Part shown: piece by piece, positions 16,990-26,179 of the stretch | Position numbering within the stretch: position 1 is the first letter of the stretch | Layout: each line of letters opens with the position of its first letter | Assembly (NCBI GenBank): GCA_001828855.1 | Contig: MHZT01000051.1 | Span: 1-64,000 of the forward strand | Length of the DNA: 64,000 bases | Direction: 5' to 3' | Source: Rhodobacterales bacterium RIFCSPHIGHO2_02_FULL_62_130 | GTDB taxonomy: Bacteria; Pseudomonadota; Alphaproteobacteria; Rhodobacterales; Rhodobacteraceae | Notes under the pieces: model-generated | What the model was told of the DNA's origin: nothing | Seen by the model: the letters and a program-made list of their open reading frames with translations, nothing else | Database searches by the model: none | Made by a program: the position numbers and the translations under genes

Positions 16990-18384
16990 TCAGACCGTAT
17001 GCAGATACAGGTCGAAATCCACTTCTGAAACCGTCCGCATCACCCGCGCATATTCTGCCGCCTTGATCGCGGTGAAGGTGCGGTGCATGTCCTCACCCAA
17101 AGCGGCCTTCAGGAAATCGGATGCCTTCGCCGCTTCGATGGCCGAGCGCCAATCCACCGGAATTGGCGGGGCGTCGGCGCCCTCGGCATAGCCATTACCG
17201 GTGGTCTCGGGGCCGGGGTCAAGCCGCAAGGCCATGCCGTGGCGGATACCCGCCAGCACCGTCGCGGCCACCAGATAGGGGTTGGCATCGACGCCCGCAG
17301 GGCGATGCTCGATCCGCCGCGCGCGGATATCGCCCGCCGGAATCCGCAGCGCGACCGAGCGGTTGTTCACCCCCCAGGTCGGGCTGACCGGTGCGTAGGA
17401 GTTCGACGCAAACCGCCGCCACGAATTCGCGTGCGGCGCGAACACCAGCATCGATTCGCCCATCGTGGCGCGCAGACCGCCCAGCGCGTGCAGGATGGTG
17501 TCGGTATATTGGCCCTCGACGGCCTCGATGAAGATGTTCTTGCCCGCATCGTCCAGCATGGACACATGGAAATGCATGCCCGATCCGGCGTAATCCTCGT
17601 TCGGTTTGGCCATGAAACAGGCGGTCACGCCGTGCTGGCGGGCGTGATAGCGCACCATCCGCTTCAGCCGCAGCAGATCATCCGCCGCCTGCATCACGTC
17701 TTCGCGGTAATGCAGCGTCAGTTCATACTGGCCCGGTGCAAATTCGGAAATCAGCGTTTCCGCCTTGATCCCCGCCAGCGCCGCATCGGCATAGACATCG
17801 TTGAACAGCGGCAACATGCCGTGCAACTGGTCCACCGAATAGACATCGGTTTTCGAGTTACGCCGCCCGTCCAGCACATCGCGGGCCGGAACCATCTTGC
17901 CATCTGCCCCGCGCTCGTTTTGCAGCAGGAAGAATTCCAGCTCGAACGCGCCTGCGGGGTGCAGCCCTTCGGCAGCCAAGGCATCGACCTGCCGTTGCAG
18001 CGCATGGCGCGGGTCCGACGTCATCGGCGCGCCGTCAAGGTCATAGACGCTCATCAGCACTTCGCCGCGCGCAGGTTTGGTGGCGTGGATTGCGCGCAGC
18101 GTGCCGGGGATCGGCCAGGCGCGGCGGTCGCCATCGCCCTGATCCCAGATCAGGCCGGTTTCATGCACATCCTCGCCGCAGATATCCAGACCAAGGATCG
18201 AGATCGGCAGATGCCGCCCGCTTTTGAACATGCCCAGCAATTCATGCCGCCGGATGATCTTGCCGCGTCCGATGCCATTGGCATCATGCAGCACGATGTC
18301 AAAGGCTTCGATCTCGGGATGGGCGGCAAGGAAGGCTTCGGCTTCGGCTACGGTTGAGCCGGAGGGGCTGGTGGTGTCGGTCAT
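16990..18384 (-). CDS. glutamine synthetase family protein, PuuA-like gamma-glutamylamine ligase
   Basis: The 464-residue protein has the GS beta-grasp and catalytic domains. Landmarks are FDIVLHDANGIGRGK near the N terminus, the metal-binding ELEFFL, ISEFAPGQYELTL, the ATP-site GSGMHFHVSM (His-x-His) and RIEHRPAGVDANPYL. The length and the GIGRGK region fit gamma-glutamylpolyamine synthetases (PuuA) and other GS-like ligases that attach glutamate to amines, rather than GlnA. The ATG at 18384 lies one base after the aminotransferase stop at 18386; an upstream frame to 18399 overlaps that gene. It is the last gene of the TetR-led operon, so it probably acts on an amine produced by, or feeding, the arginine transamination route. 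Confidence 0.85.
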   Translation of the reverse strand: MTDTTSPSGSTVAEAEAFLAAHPEIEAFDIVLHDANGIGRGKIIRRHELLGMFKSGRHLPISILGLDICGEDVHETGLIWDQGDGDRRAWPIPGTLRAIHATKPARGEVLMSVYDLDGAPMTSDPRHALQRQVDALAAEGLHPAGAFELEFFLLQNERGADGKMVPARDVLDGRRNSKTDVYSVDQLHGMLPLFNDVYADAALAGIKAETLISEFAPGQYELTLHYREDVMQAADDLLRLKRMVRYHARQHGVTACFMAKPNEDYAGSGMHFHVSMLDDAGKNIFIEAVEGQYTDTILHALGGLRATMGESMLVFAPHANSWRRFASNSYAPVSPTWGVNNRSVALRIPAGDIRARRIEHRPAGVDANPYLVAATVLAGIRHGMALRLDPGPETTGNGYAEGADAPPIPVDWRSAIEAAKASDFLKAALGEDMHRTFTAIKAAEYARVMRTVSEVDFDLYLHTV

Positions 18385-18385
18385 G

Positions 18386-19759
18386 TCAATCTCGGGCAAA
18401 AAGTTCGGTCAGGATTTCATCGAAGGCGGCGATCAGGCGATCCACCTGCCGTTTCTTTGTGGCGGGGCTGATCAGCATCATGTTGTGGAAGGGCGCAATC
18501 AGGCAGCCACGGTTCAGCAGCGCCACATGCAGCGCGGATTCCACCGTCGGTTGATGGGCGGCGGCGGCCTCGGTGCCGTTCTTCAGCGGGCCGTGGGCGC
18601 AGATGAATTCCACCCGCGCGCCCACCCGCACCACATGCCAAGGGGCGTGGTGCGCATCGATTGCGCGGGAAAGCCCGTGCGACAGGCGTTCGGCCAGACG
18701 CTCCATATGGGCGTAATTCTTGGCGGTCATCACATGGTCAAGCGTGGCGCGCAGGCAGGCGAATTGCATCGGGTTGGCCGATAGCGTGGTGCCCATGCCG
18801 GAATGGCCCGAGGCGCGGGCGGCATTGGCCACAGCATAGCGCGCGGCCGTGTCGGGCGTCAGGCCCCAAACGGCGGTGGGCATCCCGCCCGCCACACATT
18901 TGCCCGCCACAAAGATATCGGGCGACAGCGAATGAACGCCGGTATAGCCGCCCAAGCCGCTGGAAATCGTGTGGGTTTCGTCGATGATCAACAACGCGCC
19001 GTAGCGACGCGACAGGGTGCGAAGCCCGTCGTGAAAGCCCGCATCGGGCAGCACCATGCAGGAATTGGTCATCACCGGTTCGGTCAGGATCGCGGCTACG
19101 TCGCCCTTGGCCAAAGCCGCCTCTACCCCCGCCAAGTCGTTGAATTCGCACGCCACAGCGCCCAGCGTCAGGTCGGCAACCTGACCCAGCAGCCCTGCGC
19201 GGTTCTGCGTGACGCCGCCCGAAAGTTCCACCATCACATCGTCAACCGTGCCGTGATAGCAGCCGTTGAACACCAGAATCTTGGGCCGCCCCGTGATCGC
19301 GCGGGCCACGCGGATGGCAAAGCGGTTGGCATCGGTGGCGGTGGTGGCGATCTGCCAGCGGAAATCGCCAAAGCGTTCCGTCAGCAGCGCGCCCACGGCC
19401 AGCGTGTCTTCCGAGGGCAGCATATAGGTCAGCCCCCGCGTCGCCTGATGGCGGATGGCCTTTGCCACCGGCGCGGGCGAGTGGCCGAACATGCTGCCGG
19501 TATCGCCCAGACAGAAATCGTCGATCTCGTAGCCGTCCACATCGGTGATCCGCGCGCCCTTGGCCTTGGAGATCAGCGGCAGATGCGGCATCGGCCAGTC
19601 TTTCATCCAATGCAGCGGCACGCCGTCAAGGAAAGCGCCTGCGCCTTGGTCCAGCGCGGCCTTGGCCTTGGGACGGCCAGCCGAAAACCGCTTGGCCTCG
19701 CGCGCACGCAGTTTTTCCAGCCGTTCGGGACGGATACCGGCGATCAGATCATCAGACAT
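18386..19759 (-). CDS. class III aminotransferase (glutamate-1-semialdehyde aminomutase-like)
   Basis: The 457-residue PLP enzyme is of fold type I. The cofactor Lys is K287 in FVAGKCVAGG, and the pyridine-binding Asp is D260 in LLIIDETHT. An unusual conserved block, FCLGDTGSMFGHSPAPV, is at residues 82-98, and FNGCYHGTVDDV at 164-175. It resembles uncharacterised 'aspartate aminotransferase family' proteins near glutamate-1-semialdehyde aminomutases. It acts on an omega-amino or beta-amino substrate that cannot be named from sequence. It sits 60 bases downstream of the ThDP decarboxylase gene and one base from the GS-like ligase, so these probably form one transcript. Confidence 0.83.
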   Translation of the reverse strand: MSDDLIAGIRPERLEKLRAREAKRFSAGRPKAKAALDQGAGAFLDGVPLHWMKDWPMPHLPLISKAKGARITDVDGYEIDDFCLGDTGSMFGHSPAPVAKAIRHQATRGLTYMLPSEDTLAVGALLTERFGDFRWQIATTATDANRFAIRVARAITGRPKILVFNGCYHGTVDDVMVELSGGVTQNRAGLLGQVADLTLGAVACEFNDLAGVEAALAKGDVAAILTEPVMTNSCMVLPDAGFHDGLRTLSRRYGALLIIDETHTISSGLGGYTGVHSLSPDIFVAGKCVAGGMPTAVWGLTPDTAARYAVANAARASGHSGMGTTLSANPMQFACLRATLDHVMTAKNYAHMERLAERLSHGLSRAIDAHHAPWHVVRVGARVEFICAHGPLKNGTEAAAAHQPTVESALHVALLNRGCLIAPFHNMMLISPATKKRQVDRLIAAFDEILTELFARD

Positions 19760-19819
19760 TTTGGCCCCCTGAAAAGGATGGCCCCCTTATGCCGCATAAT
19801 TTGATCAAAAGAAAGGGCG

Positions 19820-21397
19820 TTAGCGCGGCACCCGCACCTCGATCATCCGCGGGCCATCGCAGGGCTGTGACAGCGCCCAATGCAGCGCCTCGGGGTCCAT
19901 CGGAACCGAAGCGAAGGGCAGATCGCAGGCGGCGGCGAAGGGTTCCATATTCAGGGGCGAGGGCGAGCAGCCGATCACCTCGGTATTGGCGCCGCGCATG
20001 GCGTCGGCGATTTCATTGTAGGCGGCGTTGTTCCAGACAAGGAAGGTGATGGGCAGGGCTTCATCCACGGCGGTGCGAAGTTCACCGGGGCTGAATTGCA
20101 GCCCACCGTCACCGATCAGGCAGACCACTTTTTCGCCCTTCGCGGCCAGCGCCGCGCCAACAGCGGCACCCGGTCCGAACCCCAAAGCGCCAAAGCCGGT
20201 GGCGGCGTTGAAAAAACCCCCTGCGCGGTCGTGGTCATAATACAGGTTGGCGGCATAGATCGGCTGGGTGCTGTCACCCACGATCAGCGCGTGGGGCATT
20301 GCGGCGCGGATGGTTTCCACCATGTCCAGACGCGGCGGCATCAGCGCATCCAAGCCCCCCAATTCGGCGCGGGCGGCAATGCGGGCGGCTTCGGCGCGCT
20401 GGGGACCAGTGCCAATCCGGGGTGTCAAATGTGGCAAAATCGCGGCGATGGCGGCGCCTGCGTCGGCATGAAGGGTCAGGGCAGCGGGATGGCGGGCCAG
20501 TTGATCAGCGCAGATGTCGATGCGGATCATTCCCGATATATCGGGAAAACTCCCGCGCATATTCATGTCGTAATCGGTCTGGCCAAGCTCGGTCCCGATG
20601 GCAAGCACTTGATCCGCATCGGCGATCAGAGCGCGGGTGGCCTCAAGGCTGGGCGAGGCAGGCACGCAGAGCGGATGGCCATGCAGCATCCCGCGCGCGT
20701 TCGTTGTCTGCACGACGGGGGCATCCAACGTCTCGGCCAAGGCGCGCAAGGGCGCATCAAGGCCACGCGCGCCACCTCCGGCAAGGATCACCACGCGGGC
20801 GGCGGCGTTCAGTTTCGCGGCGGCGCTTGCGACCTTTTCTGCCAAGGGCGCAAGCGGGGTCGGCTGCGGTTTCGGCGCGGGCAGCGCGGCGCAGGGCAGC
20901 GGCATCACATCGGTCGGCACCTCGATATGCACGGGGCCGGGGCGGCCTGTGGCCATGGTGGCGAAGGCCCAGTCCAGCACCTCGGCCACCTCTGACGCCT
21001 CGGTGATCTGACGGGTGGGGCAAAGCGGGCGCACCATCGCGGCCTGATCGGGCAATTCATGCAGCATCCCAAGGCCAAGGCCCAGCGACGCACGACGGTT
21101 CACGCCGGAAATCACCAGCACCGGCACGGAATCGGCGCGGGATTGGCCCATCGCCGTCAGCGCGTTCAGCAGGCCCGGCCCTGTGATGACGAATGCCACC
21201 CCCGGCTTGCCCGAAACCCGCGCATAGCCATCGGCCATAAAGGCGCAGCCCTGTTCGTGGCGGGCGGTAACATGGCGCAGGGGGCTGCCGGACAGCCCTC
21301 GATAAAGTTCTACCGTATGCACGCCGGGGATGCCGAACACCACTTCGACCCCACGGGCGGCAAGACCCTGAACCAGACGTTCGCCTACGGTTTTCAT
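19820..21397 (-). CDS. ThDP-dependent decarboxylase, AruI-like (5-guanidino-2-oxopentanoate decarboxylase)
   Basis: The 525-residue protein has the three-domain acetolactate-synthase/decarboxylase layout. The catalytic Glu is E48 in RHEQGCAFMADGYAR, GPGLLNA follows, and the ThDP diphosphate/Mg motif starts GDGGLQFSPGELRTAV and ends with NN. It lacks the tail features of true acetolactate synthase, and in context it matches 2-ketoarginine decarboxylase (AruI), which converts 5-guanidino-2-oxopentanoate to 4-guanidinobutanal. The start ATG overlaps the upstream aminotransferase stop (21394-21397), the same coupling expected for aruH-aruI. Assignment of the substrate is inferred from this pairing. 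Confidence 0.78.
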   Translation of the reverse strand: MKTVGERLVQGLAARGVEVVFGIPGVHTVELYRGLSGSPLRHVTARHEQGCAFMADGYARVSGKPGVAFVITGPGLLNALTAMGQSRADSVPVLVISGVNRRASLGLGLGMLHELPDQAAMVRPLCPTRQITEASEVAEVLDWAFATMATGRPGPVHIEVPTDVMPLPCAALPAPKPQPTPLAPLAEKVASAAAKLNAAARVVILAGGGARGLDAPLRALAETLDAPVVQTTNARGMLHGHPLCVPASPSLEATRALIADADQVLAIGTELGQTDYDMNMRGSFPDISGMIRIDICADQLARHPAALTLHADAGAAIAAILPHLTPRIGTGPQRAEAARIAARAELGGLDALMPPRLDMVETIRAAMPHALIVGDSTQPIYAANLYYDHDRAGGFFNAATGFGALGFGPGAAVGAALAAKGEKVVCLIGDGGLQFSPGELRTAVDEALPITFLVWNNAAYNEIADAMRGANTEVIGCSPSPLNMEPFAAACDLPFASVPMDPEALHWALSQPCDGPRMIEVRVPR

Positions 21398-22581
21398 GCG
21401 GCTTTCTCCAGTTGACGGGCGGCAAGGCGGGCGATGCGGGTGCAGGCCTCGTCGATCAACTCATCCTTTTGGGTCAGGCTGACGCGCAGCCATCCGGCCA
21501 GCGAGGTGCCAAAGCTTTCCCCCGGCATCACGGCAAGACGTTCTTCGGCCAGCAGGCGGCGGGCGAAATCATTGCCCGACAAACCCGTGGCGCGGATATC
21601 GACCACGGCGAACATGCCCGCTTCGGGTTGATGCACACGCAGTCCGTTCACCCCATTCAACCGCGCATGGATCAAGGCCGCGCGGCGGGCAAAGCGGCTG
21701 GCCATGCCTGCGGCAACCGGCGAGGGCTGCGACACCGCAAGCGCAGTCATATCCGCGATGAAGGGCTGGTTGCCGAACAGCATGGTTTCCGCCACCGGCA
21801 GGAGGCGGGCGGAAAACGCCGGTGATCCCACGCACCAGCCCGACCGGAATCCGGGGGCGGCGTGGGATTTCGAGATCGAGGCGGTGACAACCGTACGCTC
21901 GGCCAGATCGGGGTTGTCGAAAGGGGAGGCAAAGCGGGTGCCGTCGAACACCAGTTCTTCATAAACCTCGTCGCTGACGATCCAAAGATCATGCTGGATC
22001 GCCAAAGCCCCCAGTGCCGCGATGTCTTCGGCGCGCAGCACTGCCCCTGTGGGATTGTGGGGCGAGTTCAGGAACAAAACGCGGGTGCGGGGTGTGATCC
22101 GCGCGGCCACATCGGCGGCCTGCATGCGAAAGCCGTGTTCGGGGCGCAGCGGCACGGGAACCACGGTGGCCCCTGTGGAGGACACAATGCCTTCGTAGGT
22201 GGCATACATCGGATCGCCGACAAGCACCTCATCCCCAGTCGAGGCAAGCGCCATCATCACGGCATAAAGCGCGGTCTGCGTTCCGGGCAGGGCGATGATC
22301 TGATCCGTGCCGATGGTGCGGCCCGTGCGGGTGCTATAGCGGGCGGCCAGCGCGTTCAGCAGATCGGTTTCGCCGCGCCCGTTGCAATAGCCCAGACGGC
22401 CCGCGTCAATCGCGGCCTTGGCAGCGGCGGTCAGGGCCGCAGGGGTTGGCACGTCAGGCTCGCCAATGGTGAGTTGGATCAGGTCTTCGCCCGCTGCAAG
22501 CATCTGCTTGGCCAGAACGTGAATCTCCCATTTGGCCCCGCCCAGATCGGCAAGGCGGTCGGTGATGGGGGCAAATCTCAT
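21394..22581 (-). CDS. class I/II aminotransferase, AruH-like (arginine:pyruvate transaminase)
   Basis: The 395-residue PLP enzyme has N176 in SPHNPTG, D204 and Y207 in SDEVYEELVF, and the Schiff-base Lys K238 in SISKSHAAPGFRSGW. This is the fold-I aspartate/aromatic group to which arginine:pyruvate transaminase AruH belongs. Being translationally coupled to an AruI-like decarboxylase (ATGA overlap) supports transamination of L-arginine to 2-ketoarginine. It also overlaps the TetR stop upstream (22578-22581), so regulator, transaminase and decarboxylase are translated from one message. An aromatic or aspartate aminotransferase remains possible. Confidence 0.8.
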   Translation of the reverse strand: MRFAPITDRLADLGGAKWEIHVLAKQMLAAGEDLIQLTIGEPDVPTPAALTAAAKAAIDAGRLGYCNGRGETDLLNALAARYSTRTGRTIGTDQIIALPGTQTALYAVMMALASTGDEVLVGDPMYATYEGIVSSTGATVVPVPLRPEHGFRMQAADVAARITPRTRVLFLNSPHNPTGAVLRAEDIAALGALAIQHDLWIVSDEVYEELVFDGTRFASPFDNPDLAERTVVTASISKSHAAPGFRSGWCVGSPAFSARLLPVAETMLFGNQPFIADMTALAVSQPSPVAAGMASRFARRAALIHARLNGVNGLRVHQPEAGMFAVVDIRATGLSGNDFARRLLAEERLAVMPGESFGTSLAGWLRVSLTQKDELIDEACTRIARLAARQLEKAA

Positions 22582-23228
22582 GTCTGGTCTCCTGAGGGTG
22601 TCGGCGGGGTGTCGGTAAGGGTCATGCCAAGGATGGCCGCCACGGCACTGATCCCGATGCGTTCCAATTCGCCGGGGGCAAAGCCTTCGGGCAGGGCCGA
22701 GCCTTCAAGCCACAGCCCGTCGATCACGGCGTTGCAGGCAATCGCATCGGCGCGCAGGCGGGCATCATCGGCTTTGCGGGGCAGGGCTGCGATCAGCGAT
22801 TGCAGCATGTCGCGGTAGGCCAGATAGCTTTGCTTGTGGATGGCGCGCATGGCGTCATCGCTGCGGACGGCGTGAATGAAACCGGCCCAGACGCCCAGTC
22901 GCAGCGGATCGACCACGGGTGGCCGGAGCGAGGCCGTCACAAAGGCCACAAGCCGCGCGCCGGGGTCTTCTGGCGTATCTTGCAGCGCCTCGGCATTGTC
23001 GCCCGTCATGCGGTCCATCAGACGCAGATAGGCGGCGCGGGTCAGATCGTCCTTGGTCGCGAAATAATGCCGGATAAGCCCCGGTGTTACCCCCGCGCGA
23101 TCCGCAATCGCACGCACCGTCGCGGCCTGCGGGCCGCCTTCCGCCACCAGATCAAGCGCCGCCGAGATCATCGCATCGCGCCGCGTCTCTTCGCTTTCGC
23201 GTTTATAGGGGCGGCGGTCGGCAGTCAT
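22578..23228 (-). CDS. TetR family regulator (BetI-like)
   Basis: The 216-residue regulator has an N-terminal TetR DNA-binding domain (TRRDAMISAALDLVAEGG then VRAIADRAGVTPGLIRHYF, residues about 15-56) and a BetI/YcdC-type C-terminal ligand domain with WAGFIHAVRSD. It heads the operon with the AruH/AruI-like genes and overlaps the transaminase by four bases, so it most likely represses its own operon until an arginine- or amine-derived ligand binds. A candidate operator lies at 23244-23259. Confidence 0.87.
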   Translation of the reverse strand: MTADRRPYKRESEETRRDAMISAALDLVAEGGPQAATVRAIADRAGVTPGLIRHYFATKDDLTRAAYLRLMDRMTGDNAEALQDTPEDPGARLVAFVTASLRPPVVDPLRLGVWAGFIHAVRSDDAMRAIHKQSYLAYRDMLQSLIAALPRKADDARLRADAIACNAVIDGLWLEGSALPEGFAPGELERIGISAVAAILGMTLTDTPPTPSGDQT

Positions 23229-23243
23229 GCTGGAGTGGCCCTG

Positions 23244-23259
23244 TTATACGTTTGGATAA
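23244..23259. promoter_or_regulatory. candidate operator/-10 of the TetR-led operon
   Basis: TTATAC-GTTT-GGATAA is an inverted repeat with one mismatch in six, centred about 23 bases upstream of the TetR start codon. On the minus strand TATAAC, within the repeat, could serve as the -10 box, so a bound repressor would block transcription. Confidence 0.35.
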
Positions 23260-23373
23260 TTGAGATGAGGCTATGCAAAAGCGGCGCAGGCCGCAAGCCA
23301 TTCTCTGCAAATGCCATATTATTGCGCGAATTCGATCCGGCTGTCCCGCAAAAATGGCGGTAAACTGCCCCGA

Positions 23374-24264
23374 TCAGACCTTGGTCCGAGTGTGATAGAC
23401 ATCCTTGTGAACGATCACATCTGCCTGCGGATAGGCCTTCAGAATGGCGCGTCGCAGGCCGGCACCGATGTCATGCGCCTCACGCAGGGTCTGGGCGCCA
23501 TCCAACTCGATATGGATATTCACAAAAACCCTGCTGCCAGCGGTGCGGGTCTTGAGATCGTGAAAGCCGTAGACTCCCGGCCAGTCATGGGCGATGGCAC
23601 CGATGCCTGCGATGATCTGCGGATCGGCGCGGCGGTCCATCAGGGCATCAAAGGCGTCTTTCCCGATGCGGATCGCGCCAAGTGCCAGCATCCCCGCTGC
23701 CCCCAGTGCCACGATGGAATCGATCGACACCAAGCCGAATCGCGACGAGGCCCAGAGCGAGGCGATCGCGCCGATATTGGGCAGAAGGTCGCCCAGATAG
23801 TGCAGCCGGTCTGCGGCCACAACTTTGCTGCCGGTGCGCCGCGCAACGCGGCTTTGCCACAGCACCAAGGCCAGGGTCAGCCCGACCGAAACTGCCATCA
23901 CCGCCATGCCAGTATCTTCTTGGGCCAGCGTTCCCGAATGTGGCTGATAAAGCCGCGCAATGGCGGCCCAAGTGATCACGCCCGCCGAAATCAGGATGAA
24001 CAGCGCCTGTCCCAGCGCGGCCAGATCCTCGGCCGAGGTGTGGCCAAAGGCGTGGTCTTCATCTGCGGGTTTGGCGGCGTAGATCAGCGCGGCCATCGCC
24101 CCCAGCGACACCATCAGATCCATTGCGCTATCGGCCAGCGAGGCCGCCACTGACAATGCGCCGGTTGCCCCGAGCGCCCATAGCTTCAGCCCGACCAGAA
24201 GCCCGGCTACCAGCACCGAAGCCAGCCCTGCAGACAGGTTAAGACGGGTGGTGTCCTGGGTCAC
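23374..24264 (-). CDS. cation diffusion facilitator, FieF-like
   Basis: The 296-residue protein has about six membrane helices and a cytoplasmic C-terminal domain. The transport-site residues match FieF/YiiP: D45 and D49 (DxxxD in SLADSAMD) and H155 and D159 (HxxxD in RLHYLGD). The C-terminal domain has the VYGFHDLKTRTAG and VNIHIELD strands. It should export Fe(II)/Zn(II) or a similar divalent cation against protons. It lies 85 bases downstream of an SH3-domain protein gene in the same direction. No metal-responsive regulator or obvious operator is seen nearby. Confidence 0.9.
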   Translation of the reverse strand: MTQDTTRLNLSAGLASVLVAGLLVGLKLWALGATGALSVAASLADSAMDLMVSLGAMAALIYAAKPADEDHAFGHTSAEDLAALGQALFILISAGVITWAAIARLYQPHSGTLAQEDTGMAVMAVSVGLTLALVLWQSRVARRTGSKVVAADRLHYLGDLLPNIGAIASLWASSRFGLVSIDSIVALGAAGMLALGAIRIGKDAFDALMDRRADPQIIAGIGAIAHDWPGVYGFHDLKTRTAGSRVFVNIHIELDGAQTLREAHDIGAGLRRAILKAYPQADVIVHKDVYHTRTKV

Positions 24265-24349
24265 GGGCGCGCTCCGGCAGCGGAATCAGATGCCTGTGCT
24301 ATCAGCGCGGCCAGACAGCGGGCAAGGGGCGTATTTGCGCCATGGGCGG

Positions 24350-24940
24350 CTATTCGATGACTTCGCCCGCATCGACGCCCCAAAGCGCGGTTTTCTGCGC
24401 CCAGCCCTTTTCGCCCTGTATGTTCACACGGCACCAGTCGGAATTACATTCTATCAAGCGCCCGATCACGCCCATTTCGGTCTGAAAGGCCACGGGCGAG
24501 GCCAGATCGGCGCGGTCGTGAAATTCTGCCATGTCTTGCGTGACCAGAACCGTTCTGACGCCGGACAACAACGCATAATGCACCCAGCCGCCCATGCCCT
24601 CGGCATCCTCGACCCGACGCCAGTGTTCATGCTCGGCAGTCACCCGCAGCGGCATTCCGGCGGTGGTGAACACCCAGTCGATTCGATGCGTCAACCCCGG
24701 CCCGCGCCGCGCATTGCCCTCGCCACCCTTCAAGGAGACATAGCGCGGGATCGGCATATTCGTGACCGAGCCTTTCGTGGGGTCGCGGGGTTTGACCTTG
24801 ACCCCGCTGTCCAACACCGGATCTTGCTGTTCCAGACCGATTTCGGCCTCTTCCTGTGCGCCCAAGGGCTGCGGGGAAAGGCCTGTCAGCATGAACACTG
24901 CAAGGCCGAGCGCCAGTGCCAGAAATCTTTCCCGCATCAT
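24350..24940 (-). CDS. exported SH3-domain protein
   Basis: The 196-residue protein has a signal peptide (about residues 1-28, MMRERFLALALGLAVFMLTG.. ending GAQ) and two bacterial SH3-like segments: RYVSLKGGEGNARRGPGLTH (about 67-86), and a second half with GVIGRLIECNSDWCRVNIQ and GWAQKTALWGV. Proteins of this Rhodobacteraceae-type family are periplasmic and may bind peptidoglycan, but no enzymatic domain is present. Two adjacent ATG codons can start it. It is divergent from the D-2-hydroxyacid dehydrogenase gene at 25082. Confidence 0.8.
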   Translation of the reverse strand: MMRERFLALALGLAVFMLTGLSPQPLGAQEEAEIGLEQQDPVLDSGVKVKPRDPTKGSVTNMPIPRYVSLKGGEGNARRGPGLTHRIDWVFTTAGMPLRVTAEHEHWRRVEDAEGMGGWVHYALLSGVRTVLVTQDMAEFHDRADLASPVAFQTEMGVIGRLIECNSDWCRVNIQGEKGWAQKTALWGVDAGEVIE

Positions 24941-25081
24941 TTCCGCCTTTGCCTCTGACTGGGCCAGCAGCGACAGAAAGCCGCCAGAATTGCTTAACCC
25001 GTTACGGGGGCTTGTGCCTTGCCCCGCTTGCCGTCACTTTGCCATTCAAACCGGTGATTTGGAAGTGCAGGGAGGCCAACC

Positions 25082-26068
25082 ATGCCCGCAGGTCGTTTGA
25101 ATGTGATCGTAACACGACGCTTGCCCGAGCCGGTCGAGACGCGAATGAAAGAGTTGTTCGATGTCGAGCTGCGCGACCCCGACACAAGGATGAGTCGGGA
25201 AGAACTGGCCGAGGCGATGCGGCGCTGCGATGTGCTGGTGCCGACGATCACCGACCAGATCGATGCGGCGCTGATCGCGCAGGCGGGGGACCGGCTGAAA
25301 CTGATCGCCAGCTTTGGCGCAGGCGTGGATCATATCGACGTGGCCACCGCACGGCAGCGCGGGATACTGGTGTCCAACACCCCCGGCGTGGTGACGGAAG
25401 ACACCGCCGACATGACACTTGCCCTTATTCTTGCGGTCACGCGGCGCATCCCCGAAGGTCTGGCGGTGATGCAGGCGGGCGCATGGCAGGGCTGGTCGCC
25501 CACCGCCTTTCTGGGCGGACGACTGGGCGGGCGGCGGTTGGGCATCCTTGGCATGGGGCGGATCGGTCAGGCGGTGGCGCGGCGCGCGCGGGCCTTTGGC
25601 CTGCAAGTGCATTACCACAACCGCAAACGCCTGCGCCCCGAGGTCGAGGCCGATCTTGAGGCGACCTATTGGGAAAGCCTTGACCAGATGGTCAGCCGGA
25701 TGGATATCATCTCGATCAACTGCCCGCATACGCCCTCGACCTTCCATCTGATGAACGCGCGGCGGCTGAAACTGCTGAAACCCACGGCGGTGATCGTGAA
25801 CACCTCACGCGGGGAGGTGATCGACGAAAACGCCCTGACACGCGGCTTGCGGGCGGGCGAAATCGCAGGCGCAGGTCTGGATGTCTACGAACACGGGGTC
25901 GAGGTGAACCCCCGCCTGCGTGAATTGCCCAATGTCGTGCTGCTGCCCCATATGGGATCGGCTACGCTGGAAGGCAGGATCGAGCAGGGCGAAAAGGTGA
26001 TCATCAACATCAAGACCTTCGCCGACGGCCATCGCCCGCCGGATCAGGTGGTGCCGGGGATGCTGTAA
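25082..26068 (+). CDS. D-2-hydroxyacid dehydrogenase (glyoxylate/hydroxypyruvate reductase type)
   Basis: The 328-residue NAD(P)H enzyme has a split substrate-binding domain and a Rossmann domain with GILGMGRIGQAVA. Catalytic residues are the Arg in VNTSRGEVID, the Glu in DVYEHGVEVNP and the His in LLPHMGSAT. N-terminal motifs (FGAGVDHIDV, SNTPGVVTEDTADM) match D-glycerate/glyoxylate reductases. It probably interconverts glyoxylate/glycolate or hydroxypyruvate/D-glycerate. GGGAGG lies upstream of the ATG. It is monocistronic between an SH3 protein and a TerC protein. Confidence 0.9.
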   Translation: MPAGRLNVIVTRRLPEPVETRMKELFDVELRDPDTRMSREELAEAMRRCDVLVPTITDQIDAALIAQAGDRLKLIASFGAGVDHIDVATARQRGILVSNTPGVVTEDTADMTLALILAVTRRIPEGLAVMQAGAWQGWSPTAFLGGRLGGRRLGILGMGRIGQAVARRARAFGLQVHYHNRKRLRPEVEADLEATYWESLDQMVSRMDIISINCPHTPSTFHLMNARRLKLLKPTAVIVNTSRGEVIDENALTRGLRAGEIAGAGLDVYEHGVEVNPRLRELPNVVLLPHMGSATLEGRIEQGEKVIINIKTFADGHRPPDQVVPGML

Positions 26069-26179
26069 GGGGCAATCTGGCGGTCCAGATGGTTTCAGGC
26101 GATTTTCCGGGGGCATGTGGTTGATCCACGGCCTTCCAGACATTACTTAAGCCAAAATCACTAAAAATCTGGGACAGAC

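Noticed and set aside
26069-26179. possible yybP-ykoY Mn riboswitch upstream of terC
   Set aside because: I could not find the conserved loops of that riboswitch in the leader.
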